Positions 8,234 through 17,118 of a DNA stretch of 64,000 nucleotides are shown one piece after another (within the stretch, counting starts at the first letter, position 1; each line of letters opens with the position of its first letter). Source of the stretch: Actinomycetota bacterium (GTDB taxonomy: Bacteria; Actinomycetota; Acidimicrobiia; Acidimicrobiales; Ilumatobacteraceae). Location: NCBI GenBank assembly GCA_947454105.1, contig CANGIP010000003.1, positions 62,001-126,000 of the forward strand, read 5' to 3'. Below the pieces are notes generated by a model. That model was not told where the DNA came from, searched no databases, and saw only the letters and a program-made list of their open reading frames with translations. Position numbers and translations under genes: made by a program.

Positions 8234-10195
8234 TCAGTCGTTAACACTCACCGGAGTTTGCGCCGGTCCATCAAGGCCTTGTTGAACTAAAGCATTGACT
8301 AGGTCGCCGTCAATCGTTTCCTTTTCAAGCAGAGCTTCGGCAACGAGATCAAGGCCAATGCGGTGCTTAGTCAGCAGTTCAATCGCCCGAAGTTCTTGTT
8401 TGCGCAAAATGGAGTTGATTTCCTCATCCATCAATCGTGCGGTGTCATCGCTGTATTCGCGACCACCAGTCATCAGATCTTCACCAAGGAAGACATTTTG
8501 TTGATTGTGCCAAGCCATTGGGCCGACCTTGTCGCTCATGCCCCATTCGCGCACCATGCGACGAGCCAAGCCAGTGACGACCTCAAGGTCATTTGAAGCA
8601 CCAGTCGTTTGCTGCTGGAAAACGAGATCTTCGGCGACGCGACCACCAAGAGCCATACAGATGCGATCAAGGATGTAGTCCTTGGAGAAACTGTGGCGCT
8701 CTTCGGGAAGAGTTTGCGTGACTCCGAGGGCCATGCCACGGGGAAGGATGGTGACTTTGTGTAGTGCGTCTCCATGCGGCAACACCGTTGCCAAAATTGC
8801 GTGACCACCTTCGTGGTAAGCAGTGACGCGTTTTTCTTCGGCGGTCAATATCAGCGAATCACGACGGGCACCCATCATGATGCGATCGCGCGCCGACTCA
8901 AAGTCAATGCGCTCAATTTGCGCACTTGCTCGACGCACGGCAAACAGGGCTGCTTCGTTCACCAAGTTGGCAAGGTCGGCACCACTCATGCCGGGAGTTC
9001 CCTTAGCCATCGTGTCAAGGTCAACGTCGGGCCCCATGCGCTTATCGCGACTATGCACTCGCAAAATTGCGGCGCGTTCTTCAAACTCGGGGAGCGGAAC
9101 AACGATCTGACGATCAAAACGACCAGGGCGCAGCAAGGCTGGATCAAGTACATCGGGACGGTTTGTGGCCGCCAAAATGACGATTCCTTCTGAAGTTTCA
9201 AAACCGTCCATCTCGGACAACATTTGATTTAAGGTTTGTTCGCGCTCATCGTGACCGCCGCCAAGGCCAGCTCCGCGCTTGCGACCAATTGAGTCAATTT
9301 CGTCAATGAAAATAATGGCTTTACCCATCTTGCGAGCCTGTTGGAATAAGTCACGTACACGACTCGCTCCAACACCGACAAACATCTCCATGAAGTCAGA
9401 ACCTGTGACTGATAAGAAGCCAACACCTGCTTCGCCAGCAACGGCGCGGGCGAACAAAGTCTTGCCAGTTCCTGGAGGGCCAACAAGCAGCATTCCTTTG
9501 GGAACTTTGGCGCCGATTTCTTTGAAGCGTTCAGGCATACGCAAGAAATCAACGACTTCTTTGATTTCAGTTTTGACACCTTCGTACCCAGCGATGTCGG
9601 CGAATGTTGTCGACGGGCGATCGGCGTTGTAGGCCTTGGCACGACTACGGCCAATGGACATCATGTTGCCCATTTGTCCTGAGGCACGCTTATTCATCCA
9701 CATCAAAAAGCCCATCACCAAAATGAATGGCAGGAGGAGGGGAATGAGGTTCATCACCCAATTTGATTGCGGAGTGCTTGGCTTGAAATCAACACCTTGA
9801 GTGCGCAGAAGTTCGCGGTCACTTTCGTTGGGAAATCCTGGAGGAGCAGTCGTCGAGAACGAGCTGCCGTCAGTGAAAGTTCCGGTAATGGTGAGCGTTG
9901 AGTTATTGAGTTTGACTTCGTCGACTTTGCCGCTGGTGACTTGCGTGATGAACTCTTCAAAGCCCAATTTTTCGCGGTCGGGACCGGGGAGAAGCTGTGG
10001 TCCAAAAATGAGCACCAAAATCAGACCTAGCAGCACCCATGGTGACCACTTGGGCATCGATGGACGTCCAGTGGGTTTCCCGTCAGGATTCGGAGCATCC
10101 TTAGGCGACTGCGAGCGACCCAACTTGCGACCGGGGTTATTGCTCGACGGTGGCGCGGGTGATGGCGGGGGAGGGGGAGGAGTGGACTCGCTCAT
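8234..10195 (-). CDS. ftsH: ATP-dependent zinc metalloprotease FtsH
   Basis: Membrane-bound AAA+ protease that degrades misfolded membrane proteins and short-lived regulators. Counting from ATG 10195 (653 residues): a proline-rich N-terminus, two membrane helices (about 51-70 and 149-168), Walker A GPPGTGK near 239-245, Walker B IIFIDEID near 294-301, the second region of homology with RPGRFDR, and the zinc-protease motif HEGGH near 461-465. All catalytic features are present. A longer form starting at GTG 10240 is possible: it has a CATACT box just upstream, whereas the ATG at 10195 is directly abutted by GGCGGA, too close for a normal ribosome site. It is convergent with the thioredoxin-like gene. 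Confidence 0.95.
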   Translation of the reverse strand: MSESTPPPPPPSPAPPSSNNPGRKLGRSQSPKDAPNPDGKPTGRPSMPKWSPWVLLGLILVLIFGPQLLPGPDREKLGFEEFITQVTSGKVDEVKLNNSTLTITGTFTDGSSFSTTAPPGFPNESDRELLRTQGVDFKPSTPQSNWVMNLIPLLLPFILVMGFLMWMNKRASGQMGNMMSIGRSRAKAYNADRPSTTFADIAGYEGVKTEIKEVVDFLRMPERFKEIGAKVPKGMLLVGPPGTGKTLFARAVAGEAGVGFLSVTGSDFMEMFVGVGASRVRDLFQQARKMGKAIIFIDEIDSIGRKRGAGLGGGHDEREQTLNQMLSEMDGFETSEGIVILAATNRPDVLDPALLRPGRFDRQIVVPLPEFEERAAILRVHSRDKRMGPDVDLDTMAKGTPGMSGADLANLVNEAALFAVRRASAQIERIDFESARDRIMMGARRDSLILTAEEKRVTAYHEGGHAILATVLPHGDALHKVTILPRGMALGVTQTLPEERHSFSKDYILDRICMALGGRVAEDLVFQQQTTGASNDLEVVTGLARRMVREWGMSDKVGPMAWHNQQNVFLGEDLMTGGREYSDDTARLMDEEINSILRKQELRAIELLTKHRIGLDLVAEALLEKETIDGDLVNALVQQGLDGPAQTPVSVND

Positions 10196-10342
10196 TCCGC
10201 CATGATACGACCGAGTTGCGACACTCTGTGGGTCGGGCACGGTTCAGTATGGGTGTCTTGGCGCTTTAGAAGTCACAGTTGACCAAATGATCTGCTCGGG
10301 CCTATCCACCAAAGGGGCTCGTCAATCCCATACCTTTTTGGA

Positions 10343-10570
10343 ATGCGTTCGTGCACTCGTAGTGGTTGTCGGGAGACCGCCCACATTTCTTTGACGTTTC
10401 AGTACAACACATCGGTGATTTGGATTAACCACGTCCAAGATGAACGAGACATGCACGTGTACGAATTGTGTGACAAGCATTGGCAGCGCTTTGCCCCGCC
10501 GAATGGCTGGACTCTTGATGATCGGCGTCGGGCCGAAGTCCTTCCTTTCGTGCATCGCCTGGCCGGCTAA
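10343..10570 (+). CDS. DUF3499-family protein
   Basis: A 75-residue protein with CTRSGCRETA near the N-terminus and YELCDKHWQRFAPPNGW in the middle. The C-x4-C plus C-x2-H pattern suggests a small zinc-binding fold. The spacing and the HWQRFAPPNGW block match the actinobacterial DUF3499 family, whose function is unknown and which usually sits next to phosphomannomutase, as here (manB is 3.3 kb downstream with two membrane-protein genes in between). It starts about 100-150 bases from the divergent ftsH gene and is followed after eight bases by the CPBP protease gene, so it is probably the first gene of that transcript. No clear ribosome site is visible. Confidence 0.8.
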   Translation: MRSCTRSGCRETAHISLTFQYNTSVIWINHVQDERDMHVYELCDKHWQRFAPPNGWTLDDRRRAEVLPFVHRLAG

Positions 10571-10578
10571 CTCAGTCA

Positions 10579-11298
10579 ATGACTCGATCTCATCCGGCGA
10601 CTAACGCCACCCGCTTTACGGTTGGCGTTGCGGCTTTTGCCTGGCTTTTGGCTTATGTTGCGGCATTGCCGTTACAAGGCGTCCTGATCTCCCTGACGGG
10701 TCACGGCGGCGAGAAATCGGATACCTGGCCAATATCGATGACGGTGCTGTCCATTCTTTGTTTGTGGATCCCATTTGTCGTCATGCTGATCTTTGTCAGT
10801 CGACGTTGGGGTCAAGGTCATTTTCAAAATGACTACAAAGTTCGGACCCGTTTGATTGACCTTGTGGGATTGCCAATAGGAGTCGCGAGTCAATTGCTTT
10901 TGGTTCCAGCGGTCTATTGGCCGTTGCAACGTATGTGGCCCGGAACATTTTCGAGTAGTGAAATTGAACAGCGTGCTCGAGACCTTTGGGATAAGGCACA
11001 TGGTGGATGGACCGTGGTTCTTGTGCTCGTGGTGGCGCTCGGGGCCCCAATCATTGAAGAATTGGTCTACCGCGGATTAATACTGCAGGCTTTGCAAAGT
11101 CGTCTCAACGATTGGTTGGCGCTGGCGATAGGGGCAGCTTGGTTTGCGCTGATTCACTTGCAGCCCGTTGAACTTCCTGGACTTTTTGCCTTTGCGCTCG
11201 TTCTAGGAATCTGTTTTCAACGGACTGGCCGTCTCGGGATGTCGGTATTTGCCCACATTGCGTTTAATGCAACTGGGTTACTGCTGGCGTCTCGGTAG
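10579..11298 (+). CDS. CPBP-family intramembrane metalloprotease
   Basis: A 239-residue membrane protein with about seven hydrophobic segments. The three conserved active-site blocks of the CPBP/Abi (Rce1-like) family are visible: EELVYRG near residue 158-164 (the EExxxR motif), ALIHLQP near 193-199, and HIAFNATG near 228-235. These supply the glutamates, arginine, histidines and asparagine of the glutamate-type intramembrane protease. Family members cleave membrane substrates or process bacteriocin-like peptides; the substrate here is unknown. It follows the DUF3499 gene by eight bases and precedes the PTPS-related membrane gene by 27, so co-transcription is likely. Confidence 0.85.
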   Translation: MTRSHPATNATRFTVGVAAFAWLLAYVAALPLQGVLISLTGHGGEKSDTWPISMTVLSILCLWIPFVVMLIFVSRRWGQGHFQNDYKVRTRLIDLVGLPIGVASQLLLVPAVYWPLQRMWPGTFSSSEIEQRARDLWDKAHGGWTVVLVLVVALGAPIIEELVYRGLILQALQSRLNDWLALAIGAAWFALIHLQPVELPGLFAFALVLGICFQRTGRLGMSVFAHIAFNATGLLLASR

Positions 11299-11325
11299 GG
11301 CTGAGGTGGCAAGATAGATCTCCAT

Positions 11326-13794
11326 ATGGATGATCTTGAAATTGAGTCCGCCCAATCTGCGAAAAAAATCGGCAGCTCGGCGCGGAAAATGAACGGCGAA
11401 CCTTGGAACCCTTTTCGTGGCTGGGAACGTGATCGTCTCATCACGTTTTGGATTCGTGTTGCGCTCGTTGGTATCAGCACGATTATTGCGATCAAAGTTG
11501 TGCAACCATCGTTGGTTTTTAAAGACAACACACCTACTGGCGGAGACATGGGTGCTCATGTGTGGGGCCCAGCGTATTTGCGTGATCATCTCTTGCCCTG
11601 GAAGCTCAATGGATGGTCCATGGATTGGTATTCCGGATTTCCGATTTACCGCTTCTACATGGTGGTGCCGGCTTTATTCATCGTCTTTTTGAACTTCATA
11701 TTTCCGTATGGTGTTGCGTTCAAGATTGTTGCAGTAGCAGGCATCGTGACGTTGCCGGCCTGTTGTTGGGCCTTTGGTCGACTGGCCAAATTTGCGTTCC
11801 CGATTCCTGAACTATTCGCGATGGTGGGTTTGGTGTACCTGCTTGATGAGAGCTACACGATTTATGGAGGCAATGTCGCTTCAACCATGGCCGGCGAATA
11901 TTCGTTTTCGGTAGCGCTGTCGTTTGCCATGTTGGCATTCGGATTTTTCGCCAACGGACTGCAAACCGGCAAACATCGCATCAAGGCTGCCGTGTTTATG
12001 GCACTTGCAATTTTATGTCATGGCATCGTGGCGATTTACGTTGTTGTCGGGCTTGTCCTCATGGCGTTGTTGTGGCTTGATAAAGCCAAGGTTCGTTGGT
12101 TTATCACCACCGCCGGATCGGGCGTCTTGCTTTCAGCATTTTGGGTTGGACCGTTCCTGTTGAACCACGCATACATGACCGATATGAAGTACAAGGGTGA
12201 ACCAGGCAATGGATCCTTTACTTCATATTGGGGCATGTTCTTCGCGCTGCCACCATTTTGGAATGTCTTTATTTTGACATTTGCAATTATTGGATTTGCC
12301 GCCATGATCGTCAAACGAAACGTGGCAGGTATTTGGCTTGGTGTGACTGCGCTTGTGTTCGCAGCATTCGTCTATCTATTTAATGACAGTTTGCCGATCA
12401 TCGGGTTGCTGTGGAACCCTCGTCTTTTGCCGATGTTCAACATGTGTCGCTACTTGCTCGCGGGCATTGGTGTGATTGAGTTCGTGAGTTTCATTGTGCG
12501 TTATGCGCAACATGAGCGATCTGCTCAGAAGAACGAAGTATTTGTTGAAAACGTGCAAGCAAAGACACAAATGTTCAACGCGCGAACGATCACCGCAATC
12601 GCTTCGGCATTTATTGTGCTGATTGTGCTTGGTTTCCGTTTTCAAGTGCTTCCTTTTGGTCATGTGAAAGATGAAGGTCAAGGTGCCGAATACACATGGG
12701 GTCCGTTTGAAGGCAAAGCCTCAAGTAAAGGTTTCGTCGATGGTTGGGCTCGCTGGAACTTTTCTGGTTATGAAGGCCGCTCGTCATACGGCGAGTACTA
12801 CGGAGTGATTCAAGCGATGAAAGGCATCGGCGAAACGCGCGGTTGCGGCCGCGCGTTGTGGGAAAACTTTGGTGGAAACGACAAGTACGGAACAACGATG
12901 GCCTTGATGTTGTTGCCGTTCTGGACTGATGGATGTATCGGATCGAGTGAGGGTCTGTTCTTTGAGGCGGCTGGTACGACTCCGTATCACTTCTTGGCTG
13001 CTGGAGCGATGTCAAAGCAATCATCGAACCCCGTGCGTGAGCTGCGTTACATCAACAACGATGCAAAAGTCGGTGTGTCGTACATGCAAGAACTCGGAAT
13101 TCGTTATTACATGGCGGTGACCCCAGAAGCAATCGCCAAGGCCGACGAAGTTGCGGCAAATGGTGGTGGACTCACATCTCTTGAAACCAGTGGACCATGG
13201 CATATTTATTCGGTGAGTAATTCCGACATTGTTGTTCCGCTCGACACTTTGCCAGTGGTGGTGAACGAACGATCAGGTGACTTGCGAGAACGTTGGCTTG
13301 AGCTTGGTACGAGTTGGTTGCAAAATCGAACTGAATGGGATGCGTTGCCTGCCGCGGGTGGTCCGAAGGAATGGCAACGCATTGATGTGGCAGTCGATAT
13401 GGCGGCGCGCGAAGGCGAACCCGGATCTGACTCACGAAAAGTTGATGTCGTGAAGCCAACGCAACAGATCGTGCCAACCAAAGTTGACCCAGCTGTAGTT
13501 TCCGATGTCAAAATCGGTGAGGACTCGGTGTCTTTCTCGGTCGACAAAATTGGTGTTCCAGTGTTAGTTCGTGTGAGTTATTTCCCGAACTGGCAAGTGT
13601 CTGGTGCCAAAGGTCCGTATCGCGTCGCTCCGAACATGATGGTGGTCGTGCCGACATCGACTCATGTTTCAATGCATTTCAAGGCCAGTTTGGTGGACCG
13701 CTTCGCATATCTGTTGACGATCGTTGGGTTCGTTGCTCTGTTTGTGATGTGGCGTCGAGATCGACGTCCTCAAGAGGTCTTTACAGCGCTCTGA
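11326..13794 (+). CDS. Large multi-pass membrane protein, PTPS-related (GT-C-like)
   Basis: An 822-residue protein. After a cytosolic N-terminus it has a first membrane helix at about 45-65, an extracytoplasmic GGDMGAHVWGPAYLRDHLL segment, some eleven hydrophobic helices to about residue 445, a large soluble domain (about 450-800) and a final helix near 790-810 followed by MWRRDRRP. The DMGAH loop after the first helix resembles the acidic first loop of GT-C glycosyltransferases and of the membrane family labelled '6-pyruvoyl-tetrahydropterin synthase related'. That label reflects history rather than a proven pterin function. A role in transferring sugars to surface glycans is inferred from its neighbours (manB directly downstream). 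No substrate can be assigned. Confidence 0.7.
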   Translation: MDDLEIESAQSAKKIGSSARKMNGEPWNPFRGWERDRLITFWIRVALVGISTIIAIKVVQPSLVFKDNTPTGGDMGAHVWGPAYLRDHLLPWKLNGWSMDWYSGFPIYRFYMVVPALFIVFLNFIFPYGVAFKIVAVAGIVTLPACCWAFGRLAKFAFPIPELFAMVGLVYLLDESYTIYGGNVASTMAGEYSFSVALSFAMLAFGFFANGLQTGKHRIKAAVFMALAILCHGIVAIYVVVGLVLMALLWLDKAKVRWFITTAGSGVLLSAFWVGPFLLNHAYMTDMKYKGEPGNGSFTSYWGMFFALPPFWNVFILTFAIIGFAAMIVKRNVAGIWLGVTALVFAAFVYLFNDSLPIIGLLWNPRLLPMFNMCRYLLAGIGVIEFVSFIVRYAQHERSAQKNEVFVENVQAKTQMFNARTITAIASAFIVLIVLGFRFQVLPFGHVKDEGQGAEYTWGPFEGKASSKGFVDGWARWNFSGYEGRSSYGEYYGVIQAMKGIGETRGCGRALWENFGGNDKYGTTMALMLLPFWTDGCIGSSEGLFFEAAGTTPYHFLAAGAMSKQSSNPVRELRYINNDAKVGVSYMQELGIRYYMAVTPEAIAKADEVAANGGGLTSLETSGPWHIYSVSNSDIVVPLDTLPVVVNERSGDLRERWLELGTSWLQNRTEWDALPAAGGPKEWQRIDVAVDMAAREGEPGSDSRKVDVVKPTQQIVPTKVDPAVVSDVKIGEDSVSFSVDKIGVPVLVRVSYFPNWQVSGAKGPYRVAPNMMVVVPTSTHVSMHFKASLVDRFAYLLTIVGFVALFVMWRRDRRPQEVFTAL

Positions 13795-13855
13795 GCAGGG
13801 GATACCTTTAATTCCCTCCTTGATCTAAACAGTCAGCGATAGGGTTCAGCCAGTC

Positions 13856-15220
13856 ATGTCATCAAAATTTTCACTCGATCAGATCGTTAAGGCGTACGAC
13901 GTTCGGGGTACCGTTCCAGATCAGTTTGACGCCGAAGTGGCGTACGCACTGGGAGTTGGTTTTGCGCAATTCACCAAGACCAGTGTGGCAATCGTGGCAC
14001 GAGACATGCGACCAACTGGACCTGAATTGGTGGCGGCTTTTGCTCAAGGTTTGATGGAACAAGGTGTCGACGTCATTGACATCGGTTTGGCTTCGACTGA
14101 CTTGTTGTATTTCGCAGCTGGCAAGCTCGATGCACCTGGTGCCATGTTCACTGCATCGCATAATCCGGCTCAATACAACGGAATCAAGTTGTGTTTGTCC
14201 GGAGCTCGGCCAGTCGGCGTTGACACTGGTCTTAGCGAAGTGAAAGACATCGCTCAGAAAATTCTTGATGGCTTCAAGCCAGTGAAAGCCGCGCGTGCTG
14301 GCCGAACAACTGAACGTGATTTATTGTCGGCATTCGTCGATCATGTGGTGTCGTTTATTGACCCAGCAACGATTCGGCCAATGCGTGTCGTCGCCGACAC
14401 AGCCAATGGAATGGGCGGACTCGTTGTGCCCGCAGTTTTTGAACGTTTGCCGCGTCTCGAACTTGAAGTGATGTATGGCGAACTTGATGGAACTTTCCCG
14501 AATCACCCGGCCGATCCTTTGCAGGCAGCCAACCAGCGCGATCTTCAGGCTCGCGTTGCGTCTAGTGGATTCGACATTGGTTTAGCGTTTGACGGCGATG
14601 CCGATCGAGTATTCGTGACCGATGAACTTGGTCGCGGACTTTCTGGTTCAACGACAACTGGTGTCTTGGCGACAAGCATGTTGCGCAAGACTCCAGGTGC
14701 CACCATTTTGCACAATCTCATTTGCAGCCGAGCGGTCCCCGAAGTCATTCGTGAACATGGTGGAGTGCCTGTGCGCACCAAGGTGGGACATTCGTTCATC
14801 AAGCAAATGATGGCCGAAACTGGAGCTGTCTTTGGGGGAGAGCACTCAGCTCACTATTACTTCAAAGATAACTATCGGGCCGATAGCGGACTCATTGCCA
14901 CAATGTTGATGCTTGAAGAAATGAGTCGTGTCGGAGAACCACTGAGCGAAATTCGTCGTTCGTACGAGCGTTACTCGTCAAGTGGTGAAATCAATACTCA
15001 AGTGGACGACCCCGCTGTGGTTATTGAGTCGGTCTCCAAGAAGTTTGCTGCGTTCCCACAAGATCGTCTTGACGGCCTCACGGTTGATTGTGGGCCATGG
15101 TGGTTTAACTTGCGTCCGTCGAATACAGAACCACTTTTACGCCTCAATCTTGAAGCCCCGGATCGCGATGAATGCGATAATCGTGTGGCTGAGTTGCTTG
15201 CGGCAATAACCTCAGTCTGA
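13856..15220 (+). CDS. manB: Phosphomannomutase/phosphoglucomutase
   Basis: A 454-residue alpha-D-phosphohexomutase. The catalytic phosphoserine loop MFTASHNPAQYNG is at about residue 97-109, the metal-binding DGDADR loop near 247-252, the sugar-specificity loop GGEHSAHYYF near 328-337, and the phosphate-binding RPSNTEP near 421-427. It interconverts mannose-6-phosphate and mannose-1-phosphate, feeding GDP-mannose to the gmd gene product and to mannosylated envelope lipids. The start is preceded by a TAGGGT box ten bases upstream of the ATG. It is followed after 14 bases by the Trm112 gene, a linkage conserved across actinobacteria. Confidence 0.92.
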   Translation: MSSKFSLDQIVKAYDVRGTVPDQFDAEVAYALGVGFAQFTKTSVAIVARDMRPTGPELVAAFAQGLMEQGVDVIDIGLASTDLLYFAAGKLDAPGAMFTASHNPAQYNGIKLCLSGARPVGVDTGLSEVKDIAQKILDGFKPVKAARAGRTTERDLLSAFVDHVVSFIDPATIRPMRVVADTANGMGGLVVPAVFERLPRLELEVMYGELDGTFPNHPADPLQAANQRDLQARVASSGFDIGLAFDGDADRVFVTDELGRGLSGSTTTGVLATSMLRKTPGATILHNLICSRAVPEVIREHGGVPVRTKVGHSFIKQMMAETGAVFGGEHSAHYYFKDNYRADSGLIATMLMLEEMSRVGEPLSEIRRSYERYSSSGEINTQVDDPAVVIESVSKKFAAFPQDRLDGLTVDCGPWWFNLRPSNTEPLLRLNLEAPDRDECDNRVAELLAAITSV

Positions 15221-15234
15221 AATAAGGAGTTCTT

Positions 15235-15468
15235 ATGCCCATCGATCCCGAACTAGCAAATGTCTTAGCGTGCCCCGTCGACAAGGGCGTTTTGTACATG
15301 CTTGATGACGAAGACGCCTTGTACAACCCGCGTTTGCAGCGGCGCTACAGCATCCGCGAAGGTATCGCAGTGATGTTGGTTGATGAGTCAGAGGTTGTTT
15401 CATCGGGAGAACATGAGCGCATCATGGCCAAGATTGCTGCTGGCGGAGTCAAGACCACCGGACGCTGA
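15235..15468 (+). CDS. Trm112-family zinc-ribbon-like protein
   Basis: A 77-residue protein beginning MPIDPELANVLACPVDKG, the hallmark LACP(x)DKG segment of the Trm112 (UPF0434/YcaR) family; RRYSIREGIAVMLVDE is the matching C-terminal half. Only one cysteine is present, so the zinc-binding pair of the eukaryotic members is incomplete. Family members are small partners that activate methyltransferases; the bacterial target is poorly known. An AAGGAG ribosome site lies seven bases before the ATG. Its position between phosphomannomutase and S-adenosylhomocysteinase repeats the order seen in other actinobacteria. A partner methyltransferase is plausible but is not encoded next to it. Confidence 0.85.
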   Translation: MPIDPELANVLACPVDKGVLYMLDDEDALYNPRLQRRYSIREGIAVMLVDESEVVSSGEHERIMAKIAAGGVKTTGR

Positions 15469-15491
15469 GTCGGGCGTGTCATTGGCGACAG

Positions 15492-15531
15492 TGTCACGAA
15501 GGCTGACTTTGAGCGGTCTACACTCGTGACA
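15492..15531 (+). promoter_or_regulatory. Inverted repeat over a putative promoter before ahcY
   Basis: TGTCACGA (15492-15499) and TCGTGACA (15524-15531) are perfect inverted arms 24 bases apart. A TACACT box at 15519-15524 partly overlaps the right arm, so the repeat could be an operator or part of the promoter of ahcY. Downstream of it the 5' leader of about 135 bases holds a second small hairpin (15585-15606, arms GATGCGAC and GTCG-A-CATC) and a GC-rich stretch at 15557-15570. I do not recognise a SAH riboswitch core in it. Confidence 0.4.
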
Positions 15532-15666
15532 TCGGGCTGACAGATCGGTGCCAGCAGGCCCCGGCCCGGGATAGTGCAAGACAAGATGCGACCGTTGGTC
15601 GACATCCTTGTTTGCGCAACCCCGTGTTCATTACATCTTGTCAAAGACCTCTTAAGGAGCCCACCC

Positions 15667-17118
15667 ATGTCCACTTCATTTGCTGATCGCAAAGACTTTC
15701 GCGTCGCCGATCTCTCGATGGCCCCATTTGGCCGCAAAGAAATCCACCTAGCCGAACATGAAATGCCCGGTCTTCGCGCTTTGCGCAAAGAATACGGAGT
15801 CACCAAGCCGTTGAAGGGTGCACGAATCTCGGGTTCGCTGCACATGACTATTCAGACTGCTGTCCTGATTGAGACCTTGGTTGAGCTCGGTGCCGAAGTT
15901 CGCTGGGCATCATGCAATATTTTCTCGACACAAGATCATGCAGCAGCAGCAATCGCTGTTGGCCCAAACGGAACTGTTGATAACCCATCAGGTGTGCCGG
16001 TGTTCGCTTGGAAGGGCGAGACGCTTGAAGAGTACTGGTGGTGCACCGAACAGATGATGACGTGGCCTGATGGCGACGGACCGAACATGATTCTTGACGA
16101 TGGTGGAGACGCCACCTTGTTGTTACACAAGGGTGTTGAGTACGAGAAGTCGGGCGAAGTTCCCGATCCGACGACTGCATCAAATGCTGAATTAGCAATT
16201 GTTCTTGGTTTGTTGCAGCGCGGTCTCAAGACCGATCCAACGAAGTGGACACGTATGGCTGCAGATATCAAGGGTGTCACCGAAGAAACGACCACTGGCG
16301 TGATGCGCTTGTACAAAATGGCTGAGCGCAATGAGTTGTTGTTCCCCGCGATCAACGTGAACGACTCAGTTACCAAGTCGAAGTTCGACAACTTGTACGG
16401 ATGCCGTCACTCATTGATTGATGCAATCTGTCGTGCAACTGACGTCATGATCGCCGGCAAGATTGCCGTTGTTTGTGGCTACGGAGATGTGGGCAAGGGA
16501 TGTGCGCAAGCGTTGCGCGGACAAGGTGCTCGAGTCATTGTCACTGAGGTCGACCCCATCAATGCTTTGCAGGCGGCGATGGAGGGTTATCAAGTGACCA
16601 CTCTTGAAGACATCATTGGTGAAGTTGACATTTTCGTTTCGGCGACCGGTAACGATCACATCATCACGATTGAGCACATGCTCAAGATGAAGCACAACGC
16701 GATTGTCTGCAATATCGGCCACTTTGACTCCGAAATTGATATGGCCGGATTGGCTCGAAGCGGTGCAACACGTGATGAATTGAAGCCTGGAACCGACTTG
16801 TGGTCATTCCCCGATGGTCACGCGATCATCGTGTTGGCCGAGGGACGTTTGGTCAACCTCGGTTGCGCAACTGGTCACCCGAGTTTCGTGATGAGTTGTT
16901 CATTCTCAAACCAAGTCATCGCACAAATCGAGTTGTTCACCAACCTCGCGGCGTATCCGCTCGGCGTGTATGTGTTGCCGAAGCATCTTGATGAGAAAGT
17001 TGCGTCGTTGCACTTGGGTGCACTTGGAGCCAAGTTGACGAAGTTGACTGATGAGCAAGCCGACTACTTGGGTATCGCTCCTTCGGGACCATTCAAGCCC
17101 GAGCGCTACCGCTACTAA
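15667..17118 (+). CDS. ahcY: S-adenosyl-L-homocysteine hydrolase
   Basis: An enzyme of 483 residues that reversibly cleaves S-adenosylhomocysteine to adenosine and homocysteine, removing the product inhibitor of methyltransferases and regenerating the methyl cycle. The NAD-binding block [20 protein letters not shown] is in the middle, with [13 protein letters not shown] and [11 protein letters not shown] around it, and the protein ends in KPERYRY, the C-terminal lysine/tyrosine tail that contacts the cofactor of the neighbouring subunit. The start [11 protein letters not shown] is chosen because AAGGAG lies seven bases upstream; an upstream in-frame extension to 15574 has no family similarity. 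The stop TAA overlaps the ATG of the next gene by one base. Confidence 0.96.
   Translation: MSTSFADRKDFRVADLSMAPFGRKEIHLAEHEMPGLRALRKEYGVTKPLKGARISGSLHMTIQTAVLIETLVELGAEVRWASCNIFSTQDHAAAAIAVGPNGTVDNPSGVPVFAWKGETLEEYWWCTEQMMTWPDGDGPNMILDDGGDATLLLHKGVEYEKSGEVPDPTTASNAELAIVLGLLQRGLKTDPTKWTRMAADIKGVTEETTTGVMRLYKMAERNELLFPAINVNDSVTKSKFDNLYGCRHSLIDAICRATDVMIAGKIAVVCGYGDVGKGCAQALRGQGARVIVTEVDPINALQAAMEGYQVTTLEDIIGEVDIFVSATGNDHIITIEHMLKMKHNAIVCNIGHFDSEIDMAGLARSGATRDELKPGTDLWSFPDGHAIIVLAEGRLVNLGCATGHPSFVMSCSFSNQVIAQIELFTNLAAYPLGVYVLPKHLDEKVASLHLGALGAKLTKLTDEQADYLGIAPSGPFKPERYRY

Noticed and set aside
15541-15666. SAH riboswitch before ahcY
   Set aside because: The leader has hairpins but I do not see the conserved SAH-binding core; kept only as an unexplained structured leader.
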